Source of the DNA: Symbiodinium natans
Lineage: Eukaryota > Sar > Dinophyceae > Suessiales > Symbiodiniaceae
DNA: 64,000 bases
Reading direction: 5' to 3'
Assembly: GCA_905221605.1 (NCBI GenBank)
Contig: CAJNDS010001291.1
Span: forward strand, 191,001 to 255,000
How positions within the stretch are numbered: the first letter of the stretch is position 1; each line of letters starts with the position of its first letter. Position numbers and translations under genes: made by a program. The notes under the pieces were generated by a model. That model searched no databases, had not been told where the DNA came from, and was given only the letters and a program-made list of their open reading frames with translations. Shown here one piece after another: positions 1 to 11,960 of this stretch.

Positions 1-57
1 AAACCCTGTGTAACGCCATCCTCTGAAGCCTTTTGAGAAGCTCTTTTTTCTGCAGAG

Positions 58-1976
58 GCCCACGGTGGAGTCTGGAGTTTGGGGCGGTCAGGCCCAGGGT
101 GGATTCCGCTTTGGCACCAGCGTCGGCTTCGAAGCGATCATGCCCACCTCCTCCATGATGGACTTCTATGTTCCTCGGCACCGGGGGGACCCTTGGAGAG
201 TTTTTCGGTGGCTTTCCAAGGTGCGGTGCAAGTACTTCCATCAACAGCCGAGTTGTCGTGCAGTGAACGAAGGTTGGCGGTGGTATTGATGTTGCCTTCC
301 TGGGCGTCGGGGAGGTGGGCTTCATGATTGCTTGTACTTCAGACTCAGACCGTTTTGCACGGGCGGGCTGGCATTATACCTTCGTCTCAATGAAGCAAAA
401 GGTCTTGGCGCTTTTATTCGGAAGGGCGGCCAAGCCGTGCCTGTTGTTTCTTGCATGCCTGCCTTTACTCGTTTGCGCTCCGTTGCTGCATTTGCCTTGA
501 AATTTTGCGCTTCGTGCTCTTCTACGCAGTGGTGTCCGAGGGCTTGTCACGCAGCAAGCAAGCTATGCGGGTAGCCATCGCATCTATGTCTAGGACATTC
601 TAGACGTCGAGCTTGAAACGCAGGTGGATGCACTGGGCAACGTTAACGTGTCCAACTTCGCCGGCCGTGTCCCAGGTGTCGGTGGCTTTGCTGACATCGC
701 TTCCAATGCAAAGACACTTGTTTTCACCACGACGCTCACCTGTGGGAACTTGGTTACGAAAGTGGAGGGTGGCAAGCTCATCATTGTACAGGAGGGCTCC
801 ATCATGAAGACCCTTGGCCTGGAATTCTTTGAGTACTTCATGTTTTTTGGCTGTGGCTGTGGCTGGGCTGTGGCAGGGTACAGCAGACACGTAGACGTAG
901 AGGCTTCGGTAGCTGAGGTTCAAGCAGACCATCGATGAGATCACTTTTCCATCTGCGTCGCAGGGCTCCCGACGAGTCATGTTCGTGACGGAGCGCTGCG
1001 TGATGGAGTTGAGCCTTGCCAGGTGGCCCCTACATCTCGTCATACCTCTTACTACCTAGGCCTGAGCATACACTGGCATATACGTAGCCTTCGTGGGAAA
1101 TCCTGTGGTTGTTTTGTCTTTTTGTTTCGGTGTGTTCTTTGGCTTCTCGGTCGGTGGTTTATTTGGGCTGTCATGAGACCTAGCTCTGTTGGAGCCTGTG
1201 GGAGTTGTCGGTTACCATTCTCTTTCAAAGTAAACTCAGGTGGGTAAAAAGGCGACTGTGGGCCCTAAGCGGTATGAACATCATGTTTTAAGGCGTTTTT
1301 TGTGCTTTTGTGTAAAGTTGTCTCCATCCCTAAAAACAAGCCTTGTTGTTTGTTGGACTGCAGCCAAAAACCTTGCTAGTTGGAACGCACAGGCAGCATA
1401 TAGAGTTAAGCAAACATATGCGCACACTTGCAAAACAGATTGGTAGATGCTCTGTGTCACTGGAGTTATTCTTTGGAGGCACTCGTCCGGAACCCTAAAC
1501 TCTCGCAGCTGCGCACGCGCAATCTCGCTTGTTGAACGCAGGCAGCGCCCTAAGCAGCATGTAGAGTTGAGCAGGCATGCGCGTGCACTCGCAAACTAGA
1601 TCGGTCGAGGCTCTTTGCCACTGGAGTTCTCGCCCGAATCCCTAAGCGTGTCTAGATTTCGTAGCCACCTTCTCAAGTTTTTGTCGGCTTCTTAGCTTCG
1701 CATCCTGGCTTCTTGAAAAGCAATGCATTTTCTTTTGCTACGTGAAGTACGACAAGCTTGTGCCGGCAAACTGGCAGCTGAGCCCCTGGTGTCACGAAGC
1801 TGCTCTTCAGAATGTGTTCTTAAGAACAGTGTGAGCAGCCAAGGAGGCAACAGCGCCTTGTGCTGACAGAGCTCGCTTCCGGCATAAGTCTGGATGACGT
1901 GCTGAACAACATGGGCTTCCGGCCTGAGATTGCAGAGTGCCTGGGCACTTATGACCCACGCATCTTTGAGCGATAG
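58..1976 (+). CDS. Acetate/propionate CoA-transferase-like protein, 3' part (five exons)
   Basis: This is the C-terminal 191 residues of a family I CoA-transferase (propionate/acetate CoA-transferase type), which moves CoA between carboxylic acids. Exons read as 58-169, 273-314, 624-808, 918-1022 and 1844-1976, ending at TAG 1974-1976. Phases agree at every junction; donors are GT, GT, GA and GT, and all internal exons start AG|G. Visible family motifs are TVESGVWGG (probably the active-site Glu loop), GFEAIMPTSSMMDFY, GGGIDVAFLG, GNVNVSNFAGR, LVFTTTLTCG, the VQEG segment, FVTERCVMEL and LTELASGISLDDVL, in family order. The start lies left of the window. The link ELSLA-RRQQ across the last intron is the least certain join. 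No frame break is seen, so the gene may be functional. Confidence 0.9.
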
Positions 1977-4147
1977 CAAGGGGCTGTTTGCTCTCAACTG
2001 TTACGCCGGAACACACAAACAAATCGCTTGCTATGTCATCTTTTGAGAACGCGGCGAGTGTGCAGAAAGTGTGGCTGCGATGCGCCTCGCTTGTTTCTCT
2101 CCGAAGCAATGCACCGTTCAAGCAAGCGTGCTTTAGCACGTTTCAGCAGGATTACAGCATTTCGGGATTTGCTTTGCTCGTATCTTTAGAGCTTCTGGAG
2201 TCATGTGTGAAACAGGAAGTGCTGTTTGCTGCGAGATCACGCCCTCCTTTCTCCGCACGTAAGCCAGGCCTAGCGGCTTCCAGGAATTCCATGCCAACCC
2301 GAAACATGAACCGCATCATACTGTATCATACTGTATCCAAAGCTTGACCAGTTTGACGAGTCTCAACCGTCTCAACCCTTGCTTGTCCGCTTTCCAATTC
2401 CTTCCCGGCCCGGCAGGGGCTCCAAAGCCTCACATGAAAACACTGCGCCGCGTCGAGAGCCCGAACAATCCCCAACTCCCCAGTCTGAACCCTCGACTGG
2501 CAGTACTTTTGGGCGCAGGGCCCGTCAGAAGCGGAGCGTGTCGCCCGCCAAGTTCGTCACCACTGCCGCGCTCTGTGCGGAGCTTTCCTTTCTGGATTTG
2601 CGGCGCTAGACTAGCAGAAGGGGTCAGGTCCAGGGTTGGTACGGGGTTCGCAGGGCAATAGCTGCCGCAGATTTGGCATGACGTTTTGGGTATTCTGGCA
2701 TCGATAGGCATGAAATGCAGCGGCGTCGCTTCAGGAGGACTCGTCCTTCATGTTCAAGAACAGCGAGATTCCTTCATGGGGCGCAGTGACGGGGACCATG
2801 TCTTTGTCTGCGACCGAGCCGTTTCGACTGCCGAATCCACAAGCCCTGAGCCCTAAACTTCCTCAACCCTAAGCCATGTAAAGCCCGACACAGCATCGAA
2901 CGCCCGAAAACCAACAGCCGGTGGTGCCATGTGGCTTCCAGCTGTTCTGGGCTTCCTCGGCTGCTCGCATCTGGGCGTTGTACCAGTCGCCGCCAGGATG
3001 TTACTAGGCGTGGGGTCGTTTTCCGGCGCTGAAGAGCAGGAGCAATCTTTACACCAGAAGTCCCCAGGCAATCGAACCGTATGCCGTATGCCCTACGATT
3101 TTGAATATTTCGAAGTCTTAGGTCGCATCCGCAAGGGAGTTCCACAAGGTGTTTGTATGTTGCGCTTGGTATGATGGAGGGTTTGAGATGCCTTGGTCAG
3201 AGCCCTGCGCTGTCTCACATGTATACACAGTATACACCTCGAACCGCAGCCCTGAATATGAATTAGTTCAACACTGGTCTGCTGAAATGCCGCAAAGCGA
3301 GAGCACCGTGTAGAAACCGCCATTGGAGCGCCATACCCCCCCCCCCCCCCGCCCCCAAGCCCGTCTCCTGGAGTTGGGGGTTCACAGTTTCAAAGCTTCA
3401 CAGCTACTCTTTTTGTGTCTTCTGCTAGCACTGCGAACACAACCCTTGAAGCGACCCCTCACATCCCCGAGTCCCACAGATTCCTGGGGAGGTTGAAGGT
3501 TGAGGGCTTTAGGAGTTTCGCACGGCTTTCCCTGGAGGCATGGAGCGTTCACATGGTCGGCACCGGCCTTCCTGCCTGGGACCCGGCAGCCTTCACCAAC
3601 GTGCTGGCGGCTGCGGGTAGGGCACGCAGGCGGAAGACGGACCTCGGGGAGCTTGGGCGGACGGGCTTGGGATGGGTTTTGGGGGCTAAAAAACAGGCCT
3701 TGGGACTTTGGCTGGTCGAGAGTTATTGCGCAGCGTTGCATTCGACAGCTTGAGCAGTGAACCCACAACTGCCCGAGATGCGAAACGTGTCGGGACCACG
3801 TTGAACGAAAGGCACATGAAACTTCAGTTGGCTCCCGCAGGTGGCAGCAGGGCTTAGCTGCACTCCAGCTTGCGAATCGAGAGGGAAGGACAAATGTCAT
3901 CCACTTCAACGTGATCCTTCGGAGCCTCCGAGTTCAGACAATTTCAAGACAGTTCTTTTGCCAGAAGCCTCTGAAGGAGGTACTGGTGAGAGTAGGTGTC
4001 TCCTGAGCATGGAGAGGAAATTGAAGCCGTTGGAACGGTTGACGAGCCATGAAGGGTGGGTTTGGGTGGTCTGCTGGGATCTGCGGGGCGAGGGTTCTGA
4101 GCCTGAGATTCCTGAAAAATTCAGATTACTAATCGCTGTGGGCTCAG
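1977..4147. other. Interval between CoA-transferase and PPR genes, with weak exon candidates
   Basis: No gene is firmly supported. A + strand stretch at 2735-2817 follows an AG|G acceptor and reads as coherent peptide (EDSSFMFKNSEIPSWGAVTG...). The ORF at 2379-2609 has a Ser/Pro/Glu-rich linker followed by a helical segment. Either could be an exon of an unrecognised gene. A C-homopolymer with one G interruption lies near 3337-3356. Degenerate CCCTAAA-like words occur near 2850-2875. Confidence 0.3.
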
Positions 4148-6764
4148 GAGTTGCCAGCAGGCGGAAGTTTGGGAAGCAGGCCTGAGTTTGCTTGGAAGCC
4201 TTCCCACGACCCGCATCGACTCGGACGAGCTCACCTGGACCGCGGTGATCACCAGTCTCAAGGCGGATTGGAGACGTTCTTCACACCTTTTGCAGGTCGC
4301 CGTCCGACGCCAAACCGTGGACACCGTGACCTTCAGTGCCGCGGCCTCCGGCTTCGAAAGTGGCGGCCTTTGGCCTCGCTCCATGGCTTTGCTTTCCGAC
4401 GCCCGAATTCGACGGGGGCTGCTGGATGCTGTACTGGTCGGTACGGCCGCCAGCGCCTGCGACAAGGGTGGTGCATGGGCGCAGTCCCTAGCACTTCTCA
4501 TCAGGGCCAGCGCCGGCCACGTAAGGTTGAAGCTCAGCTGATTAGGATTTCCGAGACTTTCGTCCATAGGCACACCTCGTGGCATGCAAGCCTGGGCATG
4601 TGGCATCATGAAGCACGAACTCAATCACCTGCTTCACGGCCACGGCTGCCCCGCCTGACTAATGTGAGTCAGGAGCGATGTGTGCTTCAGTGCATCAACG
4701 AGTGCGAGCTGTCGATCTGGGCAGTGGGACGTTGCCCTGGGCCTGCTCTTGGATTCTGTCTGGAAGGGCTTTCAGACGTCCGTGATCATTCTGAACTCCG
4801 CGGAGGCTCGCTTCACATTTCAGATTTCAGAGGCCGCAGGCCTTGCCCTGACGAGAAGAACGATAAGCCCCAACCCCTGCAACTTCGAACGAGGACTGCA
4901 ACATACTGCAACTATGATCAATTTAAGAAGCCAGCCATGAACCACCCGACCACCTGGAGCCATCCCTAACATCACAGTCGTTTGGATTCTTGCCAGTGTG
5001 CGCCAAGGAAAGCGGTGTGGCGAAGGTCGGTTCATGGTTGCGGGCTTTGTCTCTTCTGAGGAGGGCCTTGGCCTAGAGAAAGGAATGGTCAGGTTCAGAG
5101 TTCAGAGGCACTGTTAGTTTTCGGGTTTCCTTCGAAGCCTAAGTGGAGTTTTTCTGGGCTTCTAAGCAAACTTTGTGAGGACCTTCTCCAGCTGCCGCTT
5201 GGAGCCGGACACTGCGACTCAGCGCAAAGGCACAAGGAGTTCCCAGAAACCGGGCCGGTGGAGGATGTTGGAGTGTTCGGTTCGGCCAAAAGACGTTTAA
5301 GGCTTCTTGGCTTTGTGTGTGTGTGTGTGTAAATGTGCGTAGATGGTGGCGCGCACTTATGTTGGGAGTCAGGGCTATCAAGAGAACGCGCCCTGCACCC
5401 CCAAAGCCAAAAGCCAATCACAAATACATCTGCGGCTGATTTGTCAGGTGCTCCGATGTGATTTCTTACTTCGACGGATATCTGAATCCTTGCCTGCCTT
5501 GTGCGAGCGTGAGCGTCGAAAGCCAATCAACATCAAGGCTGAACTGCCTTCACCCCGAAGCCCTCAATCCCACCTCTCAAGGTGAGCCACAACGCCTGTC
5601 TCACTTCGCTAAAGCTGAGGGCTCGCTGGGAGAAGGCATCGGCACTGCTCCCCGACTGTCTGGCTTAGAGTTGAGCTTTCAAGGCACAGGGTTGAGCTTC
5701 TCCGATGCTGAATCCAACACCCCGCCTCCGGCCCCATAGCACAACACAAGCAGCCCCACACTGCAAAAATTGTTCCACACCGTTGTGACGAGCACAGGCT
5801 CTCGGCCATGGGGCAGAGCGCTGTGCCCGCGGGAGATGTGAGCGTCAACGCAGCCCTGGCCGTCCTTGGGGAAGCAGGCTGGACTGGTGTTGGTGGACGT
5901 GTTTGCAAGGTATCGTGCCAGCTTCAGAGCCGAACGAGCACAGATGTTGAGCATTGATGTGTGCTAGTCACTTGGTTTCTACTGAGTAGGTGGTCAGCAG
6001 GAATCAGCTTGCTGCAAGCGATGTGGGGGAAACTGCCGGAGGTCGCTGGCCTCTCGCTTTGACCTTGCTGCAGCACCCGCAGGCATGGCTCGAAGCCCTG
6101 AACCCTAAAACGAAGCAACAACGAAGCAAACATTAACAGCTCCATTTGCGCGGGTAGAAGCTCTCCCTTTGATGTGCATGAGTTGGAAAAACATGGCCAA
6201 AGCTTTTCATCAATACATATATATATATATATAGTTATGTATGTGGAATAAAGCCTTTCTCAAATCCAGTTGTTTCTTGCCGCCTGCCTCGCTGACATTT
6301 GCAAATCCAGTTTGAGATCTAGGGTTTCCGGATGGAGGTATACGCCAAATGCCATGCGCAACAAAACCCCGGTGGGCCGACCGAATCTTCTGTAGGTAGA
6401 CGCGGAATGGCATCATGACTCGCAGTGTCACCTCTGCCCCAAGCCGAAACCTTACGAGCATCTATCCTTCAGGCGATGCTTTCCACGGACGGAATCCGCT
6501 TGAGGGAGTCCTTGTCAATCTGCAAGCAGGCGCTCCCCACAAAAAACTTCAGCAGATTTCAGTGCCAAGCGCTTTCGAGTTGTTGGTGAAGGTTTAGGTA
6601 AGCTGCCAGGGCACAAGTTGCGCAGTGTTCAGGATGCAAGTGCGCTGGATGTACTGGCCCATGCTCATCTCAAGCCAAAAGAATGTATGTCATTTCTTTC
6701 CCAGGCTTCTTTCTGGGACTTGGCGCTCGACCTCCTGAAGTGGCAGGCGTGGGATACGGTGAAG
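4148..6764 (+). CDS. Pentatricopeptide-repeat (PPR) protein, multi-exon
   Basis: PPR proteins are helical-repeat RNA binders that usually act on organelle transcripts. Exon 4148-4520 starts at AG|G, ends at a GTAAGG donor and carries tandem PPR-like units: WEAGLSLLGSLPTTRIDSDE, LTWTAVITSL, and SACDKGGAWAQSLALL, the form typical of dinoflagellate PPRs. More PPR-like exons follow: about 4670-4800 (SCRSGQWDVALGLL), about 5615-5670 (RWEKASALL), 5793-5877 (DVSVNAALAVLGEAG, GC donor), 6001 to about 6071 (GETAGGRWPLALTLLQ) and 6705-6764 (ASFWDLALDLLKWQAWDTVK, GT donor). The simplest choice for the first intron gives a phase conflict, so either its ends differ or the gene is damaged. Start and stop are not identified. 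Confidence 0.68.
6213..6234. repeat. Short AT microsatellite
   Basis: Alternating AT run within a locally AT-rich patch, probably in or near the last PPR introns. Confidence 0.8.
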
Positions 6765-9082
6765 GTGATAGTCATGTTCTTTGACACCCAGCCGCTTCGC
6801 CACTCGGAGCTCTAAACCAGAAGCCATCTACAAATTTGTAAGCGCTGCTTGTCGACAGCCTTGGCCCATCCGAAAATCTAGAAAGACCAGTGAAGGTTTG
6901 TGTTCAGGGAGTTCGGGGTCGAAAACGGTGGTTTAGGAGCTGTTGCGCGTAGGGTCGAGAATGAAGTGGCTTTTGGGCTTTAGGGTTGACGAAAAAGGGG
7001 TGGGGGGATACCTTTGGAAAAGGCTGAGGTGAAGCTGCCGAAGCCATGGTCTCGTGCCAAACACTGGTATCCTTAGGCTTTGACGAATCCCTCGAAGTTT
7101 CATCTTCAATCAGTCCAGCGCCTGGCTTCGGTGCATGTTGGAAGACTGGTGTGGGGTATCTCCTGCTAGGCAGCAATGCACGCATTCCCTTTGGTTCAGC
7201 ATAGGACCCGATCTATCGTCACGCTGACCACATGCGATTTATTTGCTGCTCGGGTGCCAAGCCAAACATGATCGAAGGCCACCGCGCGGCTGCAGCCCAG
7301 CGCAGCTGGAATCTGCTATTCGGCTTGATATTGGAGTTTGTTGCCCGGAGCTGTGGGGGGTCCGCCGCCGCGGTATCGTTTGCTTCGGTTTAGAAGGGCC
7401 ACGACATGTTGGGGATTTCCTCCTGTGGCGGTTTGCTTGCAAGGCGGGTTTCACATTTTTTCAGATTGGAAGCCGTGCGCTACTCCCAAAATCAATACAT
7501 TCATTCCCCATGGATGAAAGACGTTGTGCAAGGATCCACCAGCAGAAGAGCCCCGCATCCCAAGAGCTGGATCATCTCTTTGGGCTCTGAACCAGTCTGC
7601 TTCCCCAGCAAAGCATAGTTGCAAAACAGGGAATGATAGAACATGTGTGGAGGAGGCCCACAGCCAAGGCAGTGTAGCACGTGCTTGTGAGCGTGCACGG
7701 CGGTGGCAGCAGAGTTGGGGCCTCGTGCAAGTGACTTCGATCGGTTGGGGGTCCAGAACTGAGGTGTCATTTCAGGGCAGGTGTGGCAGTGTCCTGCTGT
7801 TGAAAGCATGCGCATAGACACCCTGGCAGCCAGCCCATCCGTTTGTACACCAACACACTGCCCCCCCCAAGACGGGCCCAGTGTGGCCATGGAGCTTCAC
7901 CAAGCATGTGCAGTCCACCCGAAAGATGCCCCGAGCCTCTGTGATTCCTCAGAAATTTCGTGCACGTCAGGCTTGCGGGTGTCACACTGAGCCTTGCCAT
8001 TCTTGGAAGCGGTCGCGGTTGTACAAGACTGAAGGAGGTTTGGGTCTTGACGGACTTAGACTTTCAGGGGGCTTCTGATGAGTTTTTATGCTTCTTTGGG
8101 TTCGTTGCTTCTCTTGCGTCTTGGCCTCTTGGCCTCTTGGCTGCTTTAGGGTCTGGGAGTCTTAGGGAGTCTCAGGGAGTCTCAGGGCTTGTTGACGCAG
8201 GGCCCTAGAGCCTCTGGCCAGAACACCCAATGCCATGCTGAGTAGTAACCCTCGGCCAGTTGCCAACACAGAAAGCATCTCACCCTCCAAAACTTTGAGG
8301 AATCTGCGCACACTTGAAGCAGTATTTATCAGCAGCCGAAACAGACATAGATCCCAGCTATGACGTTACCTTCCGTCCCAATTGGAGAGCAACCTGTCGC
8401 TGTCTTTGCCAATTAGCACCTAATCTTGCAGTCATATGAATCAGCTCATCTCCAGAAGCTGCCCCACTCCCATAAACCCTAATCTTGCATCGGTCTACGA
8501 CGTTCTTGCAGAATATTTCAGAATGACTTTCATGTCCTCCGAGTCGTATAATATCCAGCAATACAGCCACGAATGGACTCCCCTTTTTGCATGCGTCCGT
8601 ATCCGAGACCTTGTGGCTGATGGCCAACGCATCCTCACCACTGCGCAAGTGGCAGTCCTGTCGGCTGAGGAATTCGGGTGGGGCAGTAAGCTGTAGCAAT
8701 GCGTGGCAAGGCATTTCTTCAAGCACATGGGGTGGCCATAAGTCATATGTGACCGACAGGATCTGAGAGCAGAATGTGGTGCATGTAATGTGCTGGCAGT
8801 TCAATGAAAGCGAAAGTGGGCGGCGGCAGCGTACGTCGAGAACCTAGGAAGAATGCTTGGCATTGACGCAGGCACTGCCTTTGACAGTTACTGTAGGGAA
8901 CCTGCAGCGCACAAAGCGCAACGAATCTGCGCTCTTTTGACAGTTGGCTCTTGAGTTGCATATGTTTGCATGTTTGTAGCTGCTTTGACGGAGTTGGGGT
9001 TCCAGATCCAGGCCGAGATCCAAAAAGAATCAGAAAAAACTTGAGGCTTTTAGGGGAGGCTAGGCAAAAAGTGAGTTTCGAG
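6765..9082. other. Interval without a supported gene
   Basis: I see no convincing conserved exon. The - strand ORF at 8358-8804 (148 aa) and the + strand ORF at 8436-8696 overlap the same DNA and neither shows a motif I recognise. A C run is at 7861-7868. Near 8120-8190 there are short imperfect repeats of CTTGG/GGGAGTCTCA type. Confidence 0.4.
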
Positions 9083-11960
9083 GAGCTGGTGCAATCTGTG
9101 TGGCTTGGTGCGCAGCAGCTGCGCTGGGATGACGACTGGCTGCCTGTGTCAGAGGCCTTCCAACTTCAACTGCAACCTCAAACCCTCGCTCGCAATCCCG
9201 CACCATCCCGCACCTGGATGGTGGATATGCCCATGTTTTTGGTGATGTGTTTAAAAGTTATTCTTTTGTAAGTGCTATAGCTCTCCACCTCCGAAGATTC
9301 GTGCTGTCGCCGAACCACACAACTCAGAGGTTGGGGTTGGAGACTAGGATGTCACCAGGTGTGGTGACCGTATTGGTCTCTTTTGCGGAACGTGCGCAGC
9401 CACAGTGTACCAACCAGGCGCTTGCATCGAAGCTAGGAGAGCTACCTTTGGAAGACCTGGCAACGGTGTGGAGCCCGGTGGTTCAATGGAGCTGCTTTTT
9501 GTTCCGGTCCTTGAAAGCTTGGAGCATGTGTGAAGCCCGCATATGGTTGGTGGCAGGAGTGCATGGCATTGTCTGACGCTTATACGTTACATGACCCAAA
9601 AATCCAAGCACAGGCACTCCAAAGCTTGCAACAGGAACTTGCAAGAACTCGGCCTTAAGTGGGCTTTGACGATAGCTTTTTTTGGGGATCAGCCACACGT
9701 TTCATGAACTCGGCCCAGCTCAGGCCCTGTGGTCCTTCGGTTCCTTGGCAGCCGCTACACCCCGCTTCCTGCAGGCAACCGGCCGCCATGTCCGACCAAC
9801 ATGCTCATCTGCGCCGGCATGCCCCCAACATCTCTCGAGATGTCTCCCAACAGTCTGAGTTTGCAACCGACGTGTTTGGCCTTCCCCCTAAAGCCCAGCT
9901 CGTAGAACCTTCAAGCCGGAGGCAGCTGCAAACGAGGCCGTTTGGAGGCTTCAAGGTGGCCGCCCGGCACCAGGAGATGAGATGTGCTCCTATAGGACGT
10001 AAGAACTCGAGGCATCTCTAGGCTGCAGGGGGATTGACTGAAAGACACCGGCAATACAGCAACTGGTGAGCTGCCAGGTCAGTTAGGTTTTGGCTTTCCA
10101 GAAGTTAGCTGCCAAAAGCTATGGGCCCCAACCAGCGAATCTGTGTGTGGATTATCCAAAGCACCAAAGAAAGCCCGTCAATCGGCCGTCTTGAGGTGCA
10201 TCGGCTTCTCCGAGAACTCTTGCAGATCTTGCGTGGGGTCAGCAGCCCAAGCTGTCTTTCGCAACCCCCTTCCCCTCGCCGTCCGCCGCCCGCAAGTCTT
10301 GTGCCAACGCGTGCAAGCATATACGAACTGAAAGACGCTGCAATCTGCCACAGCCCAGTTCATTTGCCCAATTTTGGCTGCTAGGCGTTCGGCTCTAGGA
10401 TGGGTTGTGCTCTAGGACCGCAAGCCTCGCCTGGCGTGTCCGAGTTTCGAGCGAGAACTCGAAAACCCAAAGCATCCGATAACTTGCGCAGGCAAGCTCT
10501 GATATCATGGTTTGGAGTTGTAGGCCGATGTGCCCGACAGCACTTGAGATTGCGCATGCTCAGCTGTGCCTCCCGAACACCCTGGCGAATACCACAAAAC
10601 TCCGCCCCCCCACCCCCCCCTCCCCCAAGATAAACGGATGAATGGTGCACACTCCTGACTGTCCTGGGATGTGAGCAATCCACCCTCCCCCCACCTCAAA
10701 GCCCGCAAGCCATCGCCAAGCCAAAGAGATCCAAAGAGGCTTTGCCACCCTCGGCTTTCCAGCGCCCCAGCTCATGGAGCTGCTGCAACAGAGGCTGGTG
10801 AGGCGCCTCGATCAGCGAGGGTGTCCGGGTGGAGTGCGGAGGGTGGGGGGCATGAATGTTCTCAGTCAAGAAACCCCGGTGTATGCCCGAGCAGGTGGGG
10901 CGCAGAGGACTATGCAGGCTCGAATATCTCGAACTCCGAGCGCACCCAGTTCATAAGCAAAGCGCAGGTTGTCGTTTGGGCCTCTTGGCCTGCACAGTCT
11001 TGCCGAGGGCCTCGGGGTGCATCGCATTGATCGCATCAGCTTTCTTTGGCGTGGACCATGTGTAAACAAAGGCGTCGCACCGCATGAGTTCGTTACACGC
11101 CGGGACCTCATGCGTGATTTGAGCACTTGCCTCGGTTTTGACTTGATCCTAAGCTTTTGCTGGAGGAGGAGGAGGTTCTAATGTCTTTTCGAAGGCATAC
11201 TCCTGCATAGTCCTTTAGACTTTAGACTTTGGGTTTAGAGTTTAGGGTTTGGATTCAGTCCTAGCATGAAGCAGGTTCCAGGTTCAAAAGGGTTTGGGTT
11301 TGTATTTCTACAAGCCCATTACCTTCGGTGTATGCTGCTGTGAGCAGACCCCGTCAAACTTGGATCGCCCGAGCATGTAGAGACCTTCCGAATCCTGGGA
11401 GACAGCCTTCCTAGAAAGGAAGCTCGGAATGCAATGCAAAGCATCAAACAGGAGGCCACCTTCCTGCACCTCCAAGCAGTGTTTGGGAGTGAGGCCCTCA
11501 GCCTGTCCGCTTGGCTCCGGGCTCGGGTTTGAGCGCTTCGTTCCTGGCTTTTTGTCGCCCTGGGCTTATGTCAGTCGGCTTTGTTCTTACGGCCAAGACT
11601 GTTCATCCTCCATCCGGAGAAATGCGTCCGTAGCATGAAAAATGCGGCACGCAGTGGGCCCAACCAACCAACCAATCCCCTCGAACGATTTTTTCTTCAG
11701 ATGATGGACCCCACGAAGTGCAGGGCTCTCAGACCTGCTGGAAGAAGAGCCGGCCACCTTTGCGAACCCAGATGCGCCATTGCCTACACCAGGCTGCAGG
11801 GCATGGCAGGTGCAGGATTCAGGTTGGGGTGATTACGGACCGCCGCTGAGCTCTGAGTTTTTGTGGCATTCACATGGGGAAACTCCCTGGAGGCTTCCGT
11901 GGCCACACTTCACCGCATGTGGTGCAGAACTTTGCTGACAGGCCTTGGGGACTTGCATGG
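9083..11960 (+). CDS. OPR/RAP-like helical-repeat protein, multi-exon (partial)
   Basis: Three small exons join in frame: 9083-9145 (ELVQSVWLGAQQLRWDDDWLP), 9418-9472 (ALASKLGELPLEDLATVW) and 10739-10797 (FATLGFPAPQLMELLQQRL). All three begin after AG|G; donors are GT, GC (9473) and GT (GTGAGG). Joined, they read like consecutive degenerate 38-40-residue helical repeats of the OPR/FASTK-RAP type, with the W-S/A-F-A-x-L signature spanning the 1.27-kb second intron. A further segment at 11910-11960 (SPHVVQNFADRPWGLAW) resembles the family's P-Q-N-L-A-x-x-A-W-A-L motif, but its splice phase is unresolved. Such proteins usually bind organelle RNA. Family assignment is by eye; start, stop and RAP domain were not found. 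Confidence 0.58.
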
